Shown: positions 43,045 to 52,488 of the stretch, in pieces
Layout: each line of letters starts with the position of its first letter
Numbering within the stretch: the stretch's first letter is position 1
The notes under the pieces: model-generated
What the model was told of the DNA's origin: nothing
Database searches by the model: none
What the model saw: the letters and a program-made list of their open reading frames with translations, nothing else
Assembly (NCBI RefSeq): GCF_003015185.1
Contig: NZ_CP027860.1
Coordinates: 992,001 to 1,056,000, forward strand
Reading direction: 5' to 3'
Source: Ahniella affigens
GTDB lineage: Bacteria > Pseudomonadota > Gammaproteobacteria > Xanthomonadales > Ahniellaceae
Length of the DNA stretch: 64,000 bases
Program-made: the position numbers and the translations under genes

Positions 43045-43292
43045 GAGACGGCCTCTACTTAAGTCTTTCGGGAATGGGTGCGGGCGCAGCCATTTCAAGA
43101 CGTTGGATTCTGGCAGGGGCCGGGCGCTTCGCGCCATGGATGCGCCACCCTGAGTCGAACGCGCTTCGGGTCGAAACGTCCAGCAGGAACGCGTTCACAA
43201 GCTCACGAAAAGCGCGGCCATGACTGGCAAGATGGCTTGGGGTTATGGGTATACTCGACTTGTCGTCTGTCCTTTCTGAACTAGGTGCCCGC
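43045..43292. promoter_or_regulatory. Divergent spacer yggS / pilT
   Basis: A -10-like TATACT lies at 43250-43255, about 40 bases before the pilT ATG. No convincing -35 was found at 16-18 nt. This is a likely pilT promoter region only. Confidence 0.35.
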
Positions 43293-44330
43293 ATGGATAT
43301 CGCCGAACTGCTCGCGTTTTCGGTCAAGAACAAGGCGTCTGACCTGCATTTATCGGCGGGTCTGCCACCGATGATCCGGGTCGATGGCGACGTTCGGCGC
43401 ATCAACATCCCGGCACTGGATCACAAGGCGGTGCACGCACTCGTCTACGACATCATGTCGGACAAGCAGCGGCGCGACTACGAAGAATTTCTCGAAACCG
43501 ACTTTTCGTTCGAGATTCCGGGTTTGGCGCGGTTCCGCGTGAATGCATTCAATCAGAACCGCGGCGCTGGTGCGGTGTTTCGTACGATTCCGAGCCAGAT
43601 TCTGACCCTTGATGAGCTGGGCGCGCCAAAGATGTTCCGGGAACTGGTCGATCAGCCGCAGGGTTTGGTGCTGGTGACGGGACCGACCGGTTCGGGCAAG
43701 TCGACCACACTGGCGGCCATGCTTGATCACGTCAACAAGAACGAATACGGCCATATCCTGACCATTGAGGACCCGATCGAGTTCGTGCACACCTCCCAGA
43801 AGTGCCTGCTCAATCAGCGCGAGGTGCATCGCGATACCCATGGATTCAATGAGGCGTTGCGTTCGGCACTCCGCGAAGATCCCGACTACATTCTGGTCGG
43901 CGAAATGCGCGATATGGAAACGATTCGCTTGGCGCTGACCGCCGCCGAAACGGGGCACTTGGTGTTTGGCACCTTGCATACGTCCTCGGCCGCAAAAACG
44001 GTAGACCGCATCATCGACGTGTTCCCGGCGGGCGAAAAGCCGATGGTGCGCTCCATGCTGTCGGAGTCGTTGCGCGCGGTCATTTCGCAATCGCTGCTCA
44101 AGAAGGTCGGCGGTGGTCGAATTGCGGCGCACGAAATCATGGTCGGAATCCCAGCGATTCGAAACCTGATCCGCGAGGACAAGGTCGCGCAGATGTACTC
44201 GACCATTCAAACGGGCCAGCAATACGGCATGCAGACCTTGGATCAGTGTCTCCAAGACTTGGTCAAGCGTGGTCTGATCACCCGCACGCAGGCCGCTGCG
44301 TACGCCAAGGACAAGCGCCTGTTCGAGTAA
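43293..44330 (+). CDS. pilT: Type IV pilus retraction ATPase PilT
   Basis: This 345-residue protein is the normal PilT length. It has the N-terminal PAS-like part (DIAELLAFSVKNKASDLHLSAG), Walker A GPTGSGKST (Lys136), the Asp and His boxes (TIEDPIEFVH, LTAAETGHLVFGTLHT), and the C-terminal AIRNLIREDKVAQMYSTIQTG. PilT powers pilus retraction and twitching from the inner face of the membrane. I start at the ATG at 43293; a longer frame upstream has no family match. yggS/proC next to pilT is common in gammaproteobacteria. Confidence 0.97.
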   Translation: MDIAELLAFSVKNKASDLHLSAGLPPMIRVDGDVRRINIPALDHKAVHALVYDIMSDKQRRDYEEFLETDFSFEIPGLARFRVNAFNQNRGAGAVFRTIPSQILTLDELGAPKMFRELVDQPQGLVLVTGPTGSGKSTTLAAMLDHVNKNEYGHILTIEDPIEFVHTSQKCLLNQREVHRDTHGFNEALRSALREDPDYILVGEMRDMETIRLALTAAETGHLVFGTLHTSSAAKTVDRIIDVFPAGEKPMVRSMLSESLRAVISQSLLKKVGGGRIAAHEIMVGIPAIRNLIREDKVAQMYSTIQTGQQYGMQTLDQCLQDLVKRGLITRTQAAAYAKDKRLFE

Positions 44331-44629
44331 TCGGGCGGATCTCTGTCGGAGGTTAACCGGATGGGGTCGAGGCAGCTCGACGCTCGGTAACCGTCATTGG
44401 CCGAGCGGTGTTGGACACCGATCGGCACAAAGCGATCAGGTCGTCTTCAGGTGCCAATTGGTCAGCAGCGCTAGACTAGGGCGCATGCCGGGCGGTCTGA
44501 CCCGCCGGAATATGTGACCGCCACAATAAGATTCGATTGCATTTTCTTAACAACGCTTTTTTCACAATTGCCGGGACTATAAGCCCGGCGCAATGACGTT
44601 GGGCGATTTCAACCAACGGAGTGACGAGT
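44331..44629. other. 299-bp spacer with two short hairpins
   Basis: GTCGAG/CTCGAC with a 4-base loop (44366-44381) lies 36 bases after pilT. A GCCGGG/CCCGGC stem with an 8-base loop (44570-44589) lies about 40 bases before the next ATG in a T-rich stretch and would fall in the mRNA leader. No gene is supported. Confidence 0.4.
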
Positions 44630-47266
44630 ATGACCATCAGAACTATCGCGGGCTTCAGTCTCGCGTTCTTCGCCTTAGGCGCACTGGCGCAGGTTCCAGC
44701 CAAGCTCGGTTTCCGGACCGAGACCGGAAAGGCCGTGCCGGTCCAAAGCAGCCCGATCCTGCTCGACCGGACAATTGGTGCACGGGCCCTGTCCGATGTA
44801 AACGAGGCGTTCAAGATCACCGCTGGCTCCCCGCTCGGGCAGCCAGATGACCGATTAGGCAGAGCAGTCGCGTATTCGTCCGACTCGATCGTCATAGGCG
44901 CCCCGAGCGACGATAACGGCGCGTTCGTCGATGCAGGCTCCGTCTATGTCTATATCCGCTCGGGCGCTGTCTGGACCCGGCAGCAGAAAATCGACCCGCC
45001 CGTGCCAGAGACCAACGCCGGGTTCGGGTCCTCCGTTTCGATCAGCGGCAACACGTTGGTGATTGGCTCGCCTCTGTCGACCACGTCCGATGGCAATGCC
45101 AGCGGCGCCGCCTACGTATACCTCCGCACCGGGTCAACCTGGGCACTGCAGCAGGCGCTCGACCCCGCAGCGCGCAATGCCGGTGACCGTTTTGGCACAT
45201 CGGTGGACGTCGAAGGCGACAACCTGATTGTCGGCTCGCGTTTGGGCGACGCCACCAACACGAGCCAAGGTACTGCCCATGTGTTCACGCGCTCCGGTTC
45301 GGTGTGGACCGAACAGCAACGCTTGACTGCTTCCGATGGCGTGAGTGGCGACAACTTCGGCAATACCGTTGCGTTCTCTGGCAACAGTGTCATCGTCGGG
45401 GCCAACTTGGCGTTCGTGTCAGCGCTCGAGTCGGCTGGTGCGGCCTACGTCTTCGTCCGTAACGCCGGCGTTTGGTCGCAACAGCAAAAGCTGGTTGCGC
45501 CAACGGCGGGCGACCTGGATGAGTATGGCGCCGATGTCGATATCGAAGGCGATACTGCCATTGTCGGACAGCGCAATGAGGACGGTGTCGCCCAGAACAC
45601 CGGTGCGGCGCGCGTCTATGCGCGGAGCGGCAATACCTGGTCGCTGCAAGGAACGCTCACGGCCACTGATGCCGCGGCAAACGATTTCCTCGGTCTGACC
45701 GTCGCGCTGAGTGGCAACTTCGCGCTGGTCGGTGCCTTCACGGAGGATCGCACGGGTCTACTCAACGCGGGTGCCGCCTACCTGTTTGAGCGCAATGGCT
45801 CGAATGTCTGGGCGCAGAAGGACAAGTACATTGCCAGCGATGCCGGCAATGACGACCAATTCGGGTTTGAAGTGGCCATGGGGCCGGGGTTTGGCGTGGT
45901 CGGCTCGCCGTTGGACGACAATAGTGACGGGGTCGACGCTGGCGCCACCTACGTGTTCAACAACGGTACGCCCACTACCACGACACTGGGTGCGACGGAA
46001 AACGCTTTCGCGTATGGCGAGAGCCTGATTCTGACGGCCATCGTGGCACCGGTGGCGACGGGAACAGTGAGCTTCTTGAACAACGGCTCGCCGGTTGGCT
46101 CTGATGTGCTGAGCGGGTTGAGTCAGGCGTCGCTGCATTTGATCCCGAGTCCGGGCAGCTACAACTTCACCGCCCATTACCTGGGCGATGGCACCAATTT
46201 GGCGAGTTCGTCCAACACTCAGGTCGTGACCGTCAGCAAGGCGGAGACCAGCCTGCAGGTCAATCTGTCGGCAGCATCAGTGCCATACGGACAAAACGTG
46301 ACGATCACGACGACGCTTACCGAAACAGCGGTGGGCGGTTCGGCGCCAACTGGGAGCATTGTGTTTACCGACAACAGCAACTTCCTGGCTTCGGTGCCAT
46401 TGTCTGGCGGACAGGCGGTGCTGACCCGCAATAACCTGCCGGTGGGGGTCGTCCACAATATCGTTGCAAGTTATGCTGGCGACACCAACTTCCTGGGCAC
46501 CACCGCAGGTTCGGTACAGGTCGAAACCACACTGGCCGACGTGGCGATCAATGTGACCAGCAGCCCGAATCCCGCGGCGCGCAATACCAGTCAGACATTC
46601 TCGGCCACGCTCACGGGCGGCATTCCGATCGGCAATGTGGCGTTCCAGGCGCTACCCCTGCCGAGCGGCAGCCCGATTGCGTTGGGTAGCCCGCCGATTA
46701 ACGCGGGTGTCGCGATGGTGTCGTCCAGCGCGCTGCCGGTTGGCAGCTACACCATTCGCGTGATCTATGTGGGGGACACCAACCACAACTTCGCTATTGC
46801 CGATTCGGCCCAGCCGCACGTGGTCACGCCCGCGGCAGACCTCAGTATCGTCAAGACCAACAACCAGATTTACGTGACCGAGGGCGAGCAGGTGACCTAC
46901 ACGATCACGGTGTCGAACCCGGCTAATGGTGATCCGGTGGTCGGCGCGCTCGTCAATGACAATGTCAACGCAGCCTATTTCGATGATTCGGCCGCCGAAA
47001 CGACCTGGACCTGCACGCCGACCGGCAATGCCGACTGCGCGGCATCGGCCGGAACCGGCGATATCTCTGGGCTCGCGGTCGACTTGGATCCCGGTACATC
47101 CGTGACGATTCTGCTGACCACGCGGTGTCGTGCCGAAGGCAACGAGTTTGTGGTCAGCAACACGGCCACTGTTGTTGCGCCGAGCGGGTTGACGGACAGC
47201 AACCTGAGCAACAACACCTCGGTCGACGCCGATCAAAGTGGTCTGTTTCGGGACGGATTCGAATAG
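44630..47266 (+). CDS. Secreted FG-GAP / Ig-like / DUF11 protein with DGFE tail
   Basis: This 878-residue protein has a signal peptide (TIRTIAGFSLAFFALGALA, cut before QVP). About seven FG-GAP repeats follow (about 65-450, with DRLGRAVAYSSDSIVIGAP, FGSSVSISGNTLVIGSP, FGNTVAFSGNSVIVGA and so on). Then come three Ig-like repeats (about 455-755) and a DUF11/CARDB-like domain (about 760-870, DLSIVKTNNQIYVTEGEQ). The last residues are LFRDGFE, a C-terminal pattern I associate with large secreted proteins of this order. Other proteins in the window do not share it. The ATG at 44630 is preferred over a GTG nine bases upstream. A strong terminator follows. Confidence 0.85.
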   Translation: MTIRTIAGFSLAFFALGALAQVPAKLGFRTETGKAVPVQSSPILLDRTIGARALSDVNEAFKITAGSPLGQPDDRLGRAVAYSSDSIVIGAPSDDNGAFVDAGSVYVYIRSGAVWTRQQKIDPPVPETNAGFGSSVSISGNTLVIGSPLSTTSDGNASGAAYVYLRTGSTWALQQALDPAARNAGDRFGTSVDVEGDNLIVGSRLGDATNTSQGTAHVFTRSGSVWTEQQRLTASDGVSGDNFGNTVAFSGNSVIVGANLAFVSALESAGAAYVFVRNAGVWSQQQKLVAPTAGDLDEYGADVDIEGDTAIVGQRNEDGVAQNTGAARVYARSGNTWSLQGTLTATDAAANDFLGLTVALSGNFALVGAFTEDRTGLLNAGAAYLFERNGSNVWAQKDKYIASDAGNDDQFGFEVAMGPGFGVVGSPLDDNSDGVDAGATYVFNNGTPTTTTLGATENAFAYGESLILTAIVAPVATGTVSFLNNGSPVGSDVLSGLSQASLHLIPSPGSYNFTAHYLGDGTNLASSSNTQVVTVSKAETSLQVNLSAASVPYGQNVTITTTLTETAVGGSAPTGSIVFTDNSNFLASVPLSGGQAVLTRNNLPVGVVHNIVASYAGDTNFLGTTAGSVQVETTLADVAINVTSSPNPAARNTSQTFSATLTGGIPIGNVAFQALPLPSGSPIALGSPPINAGVAMVSSSALPVGSYTIRVIYVGDTNHNFAIADSAQPHVVTPAADLSIVKTNNQIYVTEGEQVTYTITVSNPANGDPVVGALVNDNVNAAYFDDSAAETTWTCTPTGNADCAASAGTGDISGLAVDLDPGTSVTILLTTRCRAEGNEFVVSNTATVVAPSGLTDSNLSNNTSVDADQSGLFRDGFE

Positions 47267-47306
47267 CGCCATTCACCGATCATTCGGGCTCGCCCAATGG
47301 TTTTCG

Positions 47307-47329
47307 AAAACGCCCGCAAGGGCGTTTTT
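47307..47329 (+). terminator. Rho-independent terminator of the FG-GAP/DGFE protein gene
   Basis: AACGCCC/GGGCGTT stem with a 3-base loop, preceded by A4 and followed by T5, begins about 40 bases past the stop codon. Confidence 0.93.
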
Positions 47330-47543
47330 CGGTTTCGAGGATCGAGAATTTACGCGACGCCGTGTCTGTGCCGATAGGCTCCCGCCACCTGCCACATGCC
47401 TGCTCCGCGGTTTTGCTTCAGACGTGCCGTAGCGATGTGCCAGGGCGAAACGGCGGCTCTGCCCCACATTGACACAATACTTGGCAATTGAATCTGTCCG
47501 AGATTGCCCTCATTGGTCGATCTAGTAGAGGTGTGCGCCGTGC

Positions 47544-47624
47544 TTCGTGGCAACACGAATCGTTCCGGCAGGAGCAGGCAGTTGCCTGAGTGGTCGGGCT
47601 CGGATTCCCCTTGGGCGGGGAATC
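47544..47624 (+). ncRNA. Possible structured mRNA leader of msrA (three stem-loops)
   Basis: Three hairpins follow one another: TTCGTG/CACGAA closing a GCAA (GNRA) tetraloop at 47544-47559; CAGGC/GCCTG with an AGTT loop at 47575-47588; and GATTCCCC/GGGGAATC with a 6-base loop at 47603-47624. The msrA ribosome site AGGAGG begins 23 bases later. Three stems in 80 bases exceed expectation for a random leader, but no known riboswitch class is recognised. Confidence is limited because short stems arise by chance in GC-rich DNA. Confidence 0.35.
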
Positions 47625-47658
47625 ACGGGTCTTTGGAGTCAATGGTCAGGAGGATCAG

Positions 47659-48291
47659 ATGGGATTGATGCATTTGCCAAGCGCAGACAAGGCGTTACCG
47701 GGCCGGGATACCGCTATGTCGATCAGCAATCGGCATGCGGTACATGGGCGCCCTTTGACCGGGGCATTCGTGGGGCTGCGCCGGATTCAGTTCGGCATGG
47801 GCTGCTTTTGGGGCGCCGAGCGCAAGTTCTGGTCGATCCCTGGGGTGTACACCACGGCAGTTGGCTACGCGGGCGGTACCACGCGGAATCCGACCTATCG
47901 TGAAGTCTGCTCCGGACTAACCGGGCATGCCGAAGTGGTCATGGTGATTTATGACCCGGGGCAGGTGAACCTGGCCAGTCTGCTCAAAGTGTTCTTCGAA
48001 TCGCACGACCCGACCCAAGGCATGCGCCAAGGAAATGATCTCGGGACCCAATATCGCTCTGCAATCTATCTGGACTCCGACGACGATCGACAACTGGCCG
48101 AGCAGTGTCTGGCCCGCTATCAGCAGGCGCTGGGAACAGCTGGTCGCGGTGCGGCCACGACTGAAATCCGGGTCGGGCAGACTTTCTACTTTGCTGAGGA
48201 AGACCATCAGCAATACCTGCACAAGAATCCCGGCGGCTATTGCGGACTGGGCGGCACCGGCGTGTTGTGCCCAATCCCGGGTACACACTGA
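47659..48291 (+). CDS. msrA: Peptide-methionine (S)-S-oxide reductase MsrA
   Basis: This 210-residue protein has the catalytic motif GMGCFWGAE (Cys49) and the resolving cysteines in the C-terminal GGYCGLGG and VLCPIP. It also has [22 protein letters not shown] and FFESHDPTQ, the normal MsrA order. It reduces methionine sulfoxide in proteins and free Met-S-oxide using thioredoxin. AGGAGG lies five bases before the ATG at 47659; a GTG at 47590 would put an unconserved extension on the front. Confidence 0.96.
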   Translation: MGLMHLPSADKALPGRDTAMSISNRHAVHGRPLTGAFVGLRRIQFGMGCFWGAERKFWSIPGVYTTAVGYAGGTTRNPTYREVCSGLTGHAEVVMVIYDPGQVNLASLLKVFFESHDPTQGMRQGNDLGTQYRSAIYLDSDDDRQLAEQCLARYQQALGTAGRGAATTEIRVGQTFYFAEEDHQQYLHKNPGGYCGLGGTGVLCPIPGTH

Positions 48292-48444
48292 GTCGTAACC
48301 GAATGATCGCCGGGCGTGGCACCGGCGTAGGGCGCACCGGCGCCGACCATGCTGTTCCCGGCCCGACGCCCGCTGAATTCGGTCGATTTGTGCGGATGCC
48401 GGGGTTTAGTGGTCCGGGCTCGATGCTCATTCGGACCTCCTGAG

Positions 48445-48475
48445 CCGCCGCAATGAGCCTGTACGGTTGCGGCGG
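48445..48475. terminator. Hairpin downstream of msrA
   Basis: CCGCCGCAA pairs perfectly with TTGCGGCGG over a 13-base loop. There is no T-run. It lies 150 bases after the msrA stop. Confidence 0.4.
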
Positions 48476-48540
48476 TTGCGAATCCCGTTGTCAGGCGCAG
48501 CGCCTGCCTTGAAGAAGATTGTGGTTCGGGCTAAATCCCG

Positions 48541-48570
48541 CAGAATCAAGCGCTTGCGTGCTTGATTCTG
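48541..48570. terminator. Hairpin facing the unknown membrane protein gene
   Basis: CAGAATCAAGC pairs perfectly with GCTTGATTCTG around an 8-base loop. It lies about 100 bases downstream of the stop of the minus-strand gene at 48668 and could terminate it. Confidence 0.45.
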
Positions 48571-48667
48571 GTTGATATGGGCGTCGCTGCGGTGATGGCT
48601 TTGCGCATTGCTGACCCGACCGTCAGGCCGGACTTGGCTGCCGCTTGAGCCCGTGGGTGGCGACTGC

Positions 48668-49855
48668 TCAGAGGCCGCGCCCCACCACCCGGGCACCCGA
48701 GATAAAATCGGCAACCTCGCCGGTGCTCGAGTCGGAGAAGCGAGCGTAGTCCGCGTAGGTCTTGCCGGGTTCAAAGCGGGTGTGCCGCGCAAGGGTCTTG
48801 ACGCTCAGGAAGCAGAGTTCCTGCCAGTTCGGGTCGAAGCGTGTCCGCATTGCATAGATGATCTGGTCATTCCGGCCAAGGGCCATGCCACGGCACAAGC
48901 TGACCTGCTGCCCATCCGCGCCGTACGCGCCGACCCAGGCTGCGGCCGCTTCCGTGTCATTCGCCCAAGGGGCAATGGGAAAACCGAGGAACGACAACAA
49001 CTTGCCGGACTTCTTCGCGCGGTTTGAGGTCTCCTCGAAGGTGAGATCCTTGAATTCCTGAGCCGAGGTGGTCGCCGCGTTGCCCATTGCGACATGGCCG
49101 CCGCCCAGCCGACGCACTTCGACCCACCAGGCATTCAGCCGGTCGTCGAATGGCGCGTCCACATGGACGATCCAGCCCAACAGGTCGCGATCCAATTCCA
49201 GTTTGACAATGGCCAATGCGGGTTCAAGCGTGTCTCGGTGGATGAATTTGAATTTGGCCGGCAATTCAATGGTGGCGCCGCTATCGTCGAGCTTGATCGC
49301 ACCTTGTTGGGCTTCGAGCCCCGTCATCGCGCGTTTCCAGATGCCGATTTCACTTTCGCCCTTCAACGAGATCACGGCGCCCTTCTTGCTCTCTTGGGCA
49401 ACCGTCTGGGCGGTCCTGACCGGTGGGCGTTTCCGCGCGCCGCGATACTTCTCGGCCTCGGTCAGCCAGCGCGTCAAACGCGGGCTCGCCTCAAAACGCG
49501 CCTTCAACGCTGGGTCAGATTGGATCATGGCACGGTAACCCGCGTCGTCGAGCCGAAGCCGCAGATCGATTTCGTATGCTTTGGCACTCATCGCCGCAGC
49601 GACCGCAACCAGAACCGCAACCATGCCCAACTGCTTTTTCAGGGCGCCCTTGGCAAACGCGATGGCGATCAAGGGCAGCACTGCGGCGAATACGCCGCAA
49701 AGGATCCAGAACACGATCCCTTCGAGCGAACCCAGCAGAAAATAGACGGCGGCAAACGGCACCACCGCCTCCGCAACCGCCCACCCAATGTGGACCTTGT
49801 ACAGCAGATAAAGCAGAAAGAGGGCACCAAGAAGAAGCGCGACGTGATAGATCAA
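48668..49855 (-). CDS. Unknown membrane protein, weak DUF2167-like C-terminal part
   Basis: This 395-residue protein starts with a predicted hydrophobic N-terminus of three helices (about 3-24, 28-55, 56-90) and then a soluble part (about 95-395). The soluble part has DDSGATIELPAKFKFIHRD, RDLLGWIVHVDAPFDDR and SFLGFPIAPWANDTEAAA, which faintly recall DUF2167 proteins. That match is by eye and tentative. The next gene upstream on the same strand (49866-50426) ends 10 bases before its start, so the two are probably one operon. Confidence 0.55.
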   Translation of the reverse strand: MIYHVALLLGALFLLYLLYKVHIGWAVAEAVVPFAAVYFLLGSLEGIVFWILCGVFAAVLPLIAIAFAKGALKKQLGMVAVLVAVAAAMSAKAYEIDLRLRLDDAGYRAMIQSDPALKARFEASPRLTRWLTEAEKYRGARKRPPVRTAQTVAQESKKGAVISLKGESEIGIWKRAMTGLEAQQGAIKLDDSGATIELPAKFKFIHRDTLEPALAIVKLELDRDLLGWIVHVDAPFDDRLNAWWVEVRRLGGGHVAMGNAATTSAQEFKDLTFEETSNRAKKSGKLLSFLGFPIAPWANDTEAAAAWVGAYGADGQQVSLCRGMALGRNDQIIYAMRTRFDPNWQELCFLSVKTLARHTRFEPGKTYADYARFSDSSTGEVADFISGARVVGRGL

Positions 49856-49865
49856 GGGAGTCTCC

Positions 49866-50426
49866 TCAGAGCAGTTCGATGGCGCTGATATGCGCCTTCT
49901 TGATCGGCATGACAGTCACGCCAGTGCCATACATGCGGACACTGACGCGGCACTCCGAGTCGGTGACTGCCGTTAGTTCGCCCTCATAGCGGCGCCCACT
50001 CAGAAGCAGAACCTTGATCCGTCGGCCGATCAGCTTGGAAAGTTGTTCGAATTTGATGGGGCCCTTACCGATCTCATCGGTCGCCGGGGCGGTAGTCGGC
50101 GCAACCGGGGCGTCGGCGGTTGCGGATTCACTGTCGGCGTCGACAATCGTCGCGTCGGCGGCATCGGCAGGGTCGCTCTCGTCGACCACCGCCGGCTCGT
50201 CCAGCGGAACGGCAATCGAATCGGTTCCTGAGCTGGCCGCAGCCGGGCTCTCAGCAACCAGGGAGCCGGGGTCATCGCCGTAAAGGCTCGGTGCTGCGGT
50301 TTTACGGATGGCGTCGTTGAATTCAGTGACCAGCGCGTCGATCCGCGCCTCATCGGCGGCGGTGTCGACTGCCTGAGCACTGACGCTCGCCGCCAGCAAA
50401 ACCAAACAAATTAATCTACTGCGCAT
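49866..50426 (-). CDS. Exported Sm-like/SH3-like protein with acidic linker
   Basis: This 186-residue protein has a signal peptide (about 1-19, cut after AQA), then a long Ala/Asp/Pro/Thr-rich acidic linker (about 45-120), then a compact β domain (about 122-186). The β domain reads like an Sm/SH3-type barrel: [23 protein letters not shown] then [20 protein letters not shown]. Exported Sm-like domains are uncommon. Function unknown. It begins the operon with the membrane protein gene. Confidence 0.6.
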   Translation of the reverse strand: MRSRLICLVLLAASVSAQAVDTAADEARIDALVTEFNDAIRKTAAPSLYGDDPGSLVAESPAAASSGTDSIAVPLDEPAVVDESDPADAADATIVDADSESATADAPVAPTTAPATDEIGKGPIKFEQLSKLIGRRIKVLLLSGRRYEGELTAVTDSECRVSVRMYGTGVTVMPIKKAHISAIELL

Positions 50427-50631
50427 GGGTTGGCCCCGAAGTGAGTTCGTCGATCAGGTAAGGCACAAGCCAGAAGTTTGCCAACTACCGGTATGTTTGA
50501 GAAATAAATCGGGCCGCCCGAGCCTTGCCTCAATCGAACGCGATTCGGGTCGACAGCGTCCCGGCAACGCGCGACAATATTCGATGCGGCAGCCAGTTCC
50601 GGCTGCATCACCCATCATTCTGGAGAATCGC

Positions 50632-51999
50632 ATGGCAGAGACGAGTATCAAGGTGCCGGAAGGCGGCGCCAAGATCACGATTCAGAACGGACGTCTGAAT
50701 GTTCCGGACAATCCCATTATCCCGTTCATCGAAGGGGACGGCACCGGTCCGGATATCTGGCGCGCCTCAGTGCGCGTACTCGACGCGGCGGTGGCCAAAG
50801 CCTATGGCGGCAAGCGCCAGATTCACTGGATGGAAGTGTTCGCCGGTGAAAAGGCCAACAATCTGCTCGGTACCTGGCTGCCGGACGCCACAGTCGACGC
50901 CTGCCGCGACTACCTGGTGTCGATCAAAGGGCCGCTGACCACGCCCGTTGGCGGCGGCATCCGCTCGTTGAATGTGGCGTTGCGCCAGATGCTCGATCTG
51001 TTCGTGTGCCTCCGACCCGTCCGTTGGTTCAAGGGCGTGCCGTCGCCCGTGCGCATGCCGGAAAAAGTGGACATGGTGATCTTCCGCGAGAACACGGAAG
51101 ACATTTATGCCGGAATCGAATACGCCGCCGGTAGCGATGCCGCGCAGAAGCTGCTCGACTTCATCCAGGCCAACGACCCGAAAGCGTTCGACAAGATCCG
51201 CTTCGGGACCAAAGCGAAGGCCGAAGGCTGGCAGAAAGCACTTGAAGGCATTGGTTCGCCGGCGCGCGACGTGGGTGTGAATGTCGGTATCGGCATCAAG
51301 CCCGTGTCGTATTTGGGCACCGAGCGCTTGGTCCACAGCGCGATTGCCTATGCGATTCAGAACAAGCGCAAGTCGGTGACGATTGTCCACAAGGGCAACA
51401 TCATGAAGTACACCGAAGGCGCCTTCCGGAACTGGGGCTACGAAGTGGCCGAGAAGTTCTTCGGTGACAAGGTTTACACGTGGGAGCAGTGGGAACGCAC
51501 CAAGGCAGCCGACGGTGAGGCTGCTGCGAACGCCGAGCAGAAAGCGGCGTTGGCGGCGGGCAAAGTGCTGATCAAGGACTCCATCGCCGACATCACGCTG
51601 CAGCAGGTGCTGACGCGCCCGGACGAGTTTGACGTCATTGCGACGCTGAATTTGAACGGTGACTACCTGTCGGACGCGCTCGCGGCCCAAGTCGGTGGCA
51701 TCGGTATTGCACCGGGCGGCAACATCAATGGCGTGACCGGTCATGCCGTGTTCGAAGCCACGCATGGCACGGCGCCAAAGTACGCGAATCTGGACAAGGT
51801 GAACCCGGGTTCGGTCGTGCTGTCCGGCGAAATGATGCTCCGCTACATGGGCTGGACCGAAGCGGCAGACGCCATCATCCGCGGTATGGATGCAGCGATT
51901 GCGGGCAAGCGCGTGACGTACGACTTCGCCCGGTTGATGGAAGGCGCGACCGAGATCAAGTGCTCGGAATTCGCTGACGAAGTGATCAAGGGCATGTAA
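50632..51999 (+). CDS. icd: NADP-dependent isocitrate dehydrogenase
   Basis: This 455-residue protein has the isocitrate-binding serine Ser112 in [13 protein letters not shown] (the AceK phosphorylation site in E. coli), [37 protein letters not shown], and the nucleotide region [26 protein letters not shown]. It catalyses oxidative decarboxylation of isocitrate in the TCA cycle. The start is the ATG behind TGGAG at 50621; upstream codons in the same frame are leader. It is a little longer than E. coli Icd (416), the extra residues lying around the GEAAANAEQ insertion. Confidence 0.96.
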   Translation: MAETSIKVPEGGAKITIQNGRLNVPDNPIIPFIEGDGTGPDIWRASVRVLDAAVAKAYGGKRQIHWMEVFAGEKANNLLGTWLPDATVDACRDYLVSIKGPLTTPVGGGIRSLNVALRQMLDLFVCLRPVRWFKGVPSPVRMPEKVDMVIFRENTEDIYAGIEYAAGSDAAQKLLDFIQANDPKAFDKIRFGTKAKAEGWQKALEGIGSPARDVGVNVGIGIKPVSYLGTERLVHSAIAYAIQNKRKSVTIVHKGNIMKYTEGAFRNWGYEVAEKFFGDKVYTWEQWERTKAADGEAAANAEQKAALAAGKVLIKDSIADITLQQVLTRPDEFDVIATLNLNGDYLSDALAAQVGGIGIAPGGNINGVTGHAVFEATHGTAPKYANLDKVNPGSVVLSGEMMLRYMGWTEAADAIIRGMDAAIAGKRVTYDFARLMEGATEIKCSEFADEVIKGM

Positions 52000-52013
52000 G
52001 TGCTCATTGGCCC

Positions 52014-52039
52014 GGAGCAAGTCGGATTCGGCTTGCTCC
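52014..52039 (+). terminator. Hairpin downstream of icd
   Basis: An 8-bp perfect stem GGAGCAAG/CTTGCTCC with a 10-base loop begins 15 bases past the stop, without a T-run. Confidence 0.45.
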
Positions 52040-52129
52040 GTGGCGATCGATGGTTGTCATCCAGTTTGACGGAGTCGTTGTTTTTGGTGGCGGTGTCTTA
52101 ACGCTTCGATGAGTAGCGCCGCAAGTTTG

Positions 52130-52210
52130 GTTCGGGCCTGAAGGCCCTCCTACAAAAACTCCAAGCCACAGGTAAGGGAAGTGCTAGTTTGTGGGAGCGG
52201 CTTCAGCCGC
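52130..52210. repeat. Inverted REP pair (BIME-like)
   Basis: The left copy contains the GGGCCTGAAGGCCC hairpin followed by CTCCTACAA (52134-52155). The right copy, in the opposite direction, reads GTGGGAGCGGCTTCAGCCGC (52191-52210). Such paired REP elements are common in extragenic DNA of Pseudomonas and Xanthomonadales and are mobilised by RAYT transposases; none is in the window. A third partial hairpin, ATTCGGGCCTGAAT, is at about 52234-52247. Confidence 0.8.
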
Positions 52211-52488
52211 GAACAGAAATTGCGGCGAAATGGATTCGGGCCTGAATGAGTCACCACAGAGGATTCGAGTGATCGCCGCGAGCCGGAACCGAACTTGAAG
52301 GCCCCCAGGCGTGGGGCAAACCGGGCGCGCCAATCGCGTCTCAGTCGCCGGTTGCCCAAAGTCTCATTAAGTGTGCAAAGCCGTGCCGATAGCCACCCTG
52401 GGTCGCGGATTCCGTGGCCCCCATCCCACCTCTGCATTTGGCAGGAATCCGCGCTACTCTGTGAGCCGCGAATTCCTGCAACCTGACC

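Larger units (their letters stand above)
47267..47658. other. 392-bp spacer: terminator, then structured leader before msrA
   Basis: After the terminator the spacer holds a TTGACA (47469-47474) without a matching -10, and then three consecutive stem-loops in the 120 bases before the msrA ribosome site (see separate entry). No gene is supported. Confidence 0.5.
48292..48667. other. 376-bp spacer with several hairpins, no gene
   Basis: The region between convergent genes holds a 9-bp stem (CCGCCGCAA / TTGCGGCGG, 48445-48475), a GCGCCTG-type palindrome (about 48494-48510) and an 11-bp stem CAGAATCAAGC (48541-48570). No coding frame looks real. Confidence 0.5.
52000..52488. other. 489-bp spacer with hairpin and REP pair, no gene
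   Basis: The region after icd holds a GGAGCAAG/CTTGCTCC stem (52014-52039), the REP pair listed below and about 230 bases before pssA with nothing clear. No reading frame is convincing. Confidence 0.6.

Noticed and set aside
47469-47474. TTGACA as a -35 for msrA
   Set aside because: No acceptable -10 occurs 16-18 bases downstream; the nearest AT-rich hexamers match poorly.
48470-48510. tRNA-like GGTTGCGAATCCCG stretch
   Set aside because: Resembles a TΨC arm only loosely. No acceptor or anticodon stems can be drawn around it.
50767-52020. 417-codon minus-strand frame over icd
   Set aside because: Antisense to the well-supported isocitrate dehydrogenase gene.
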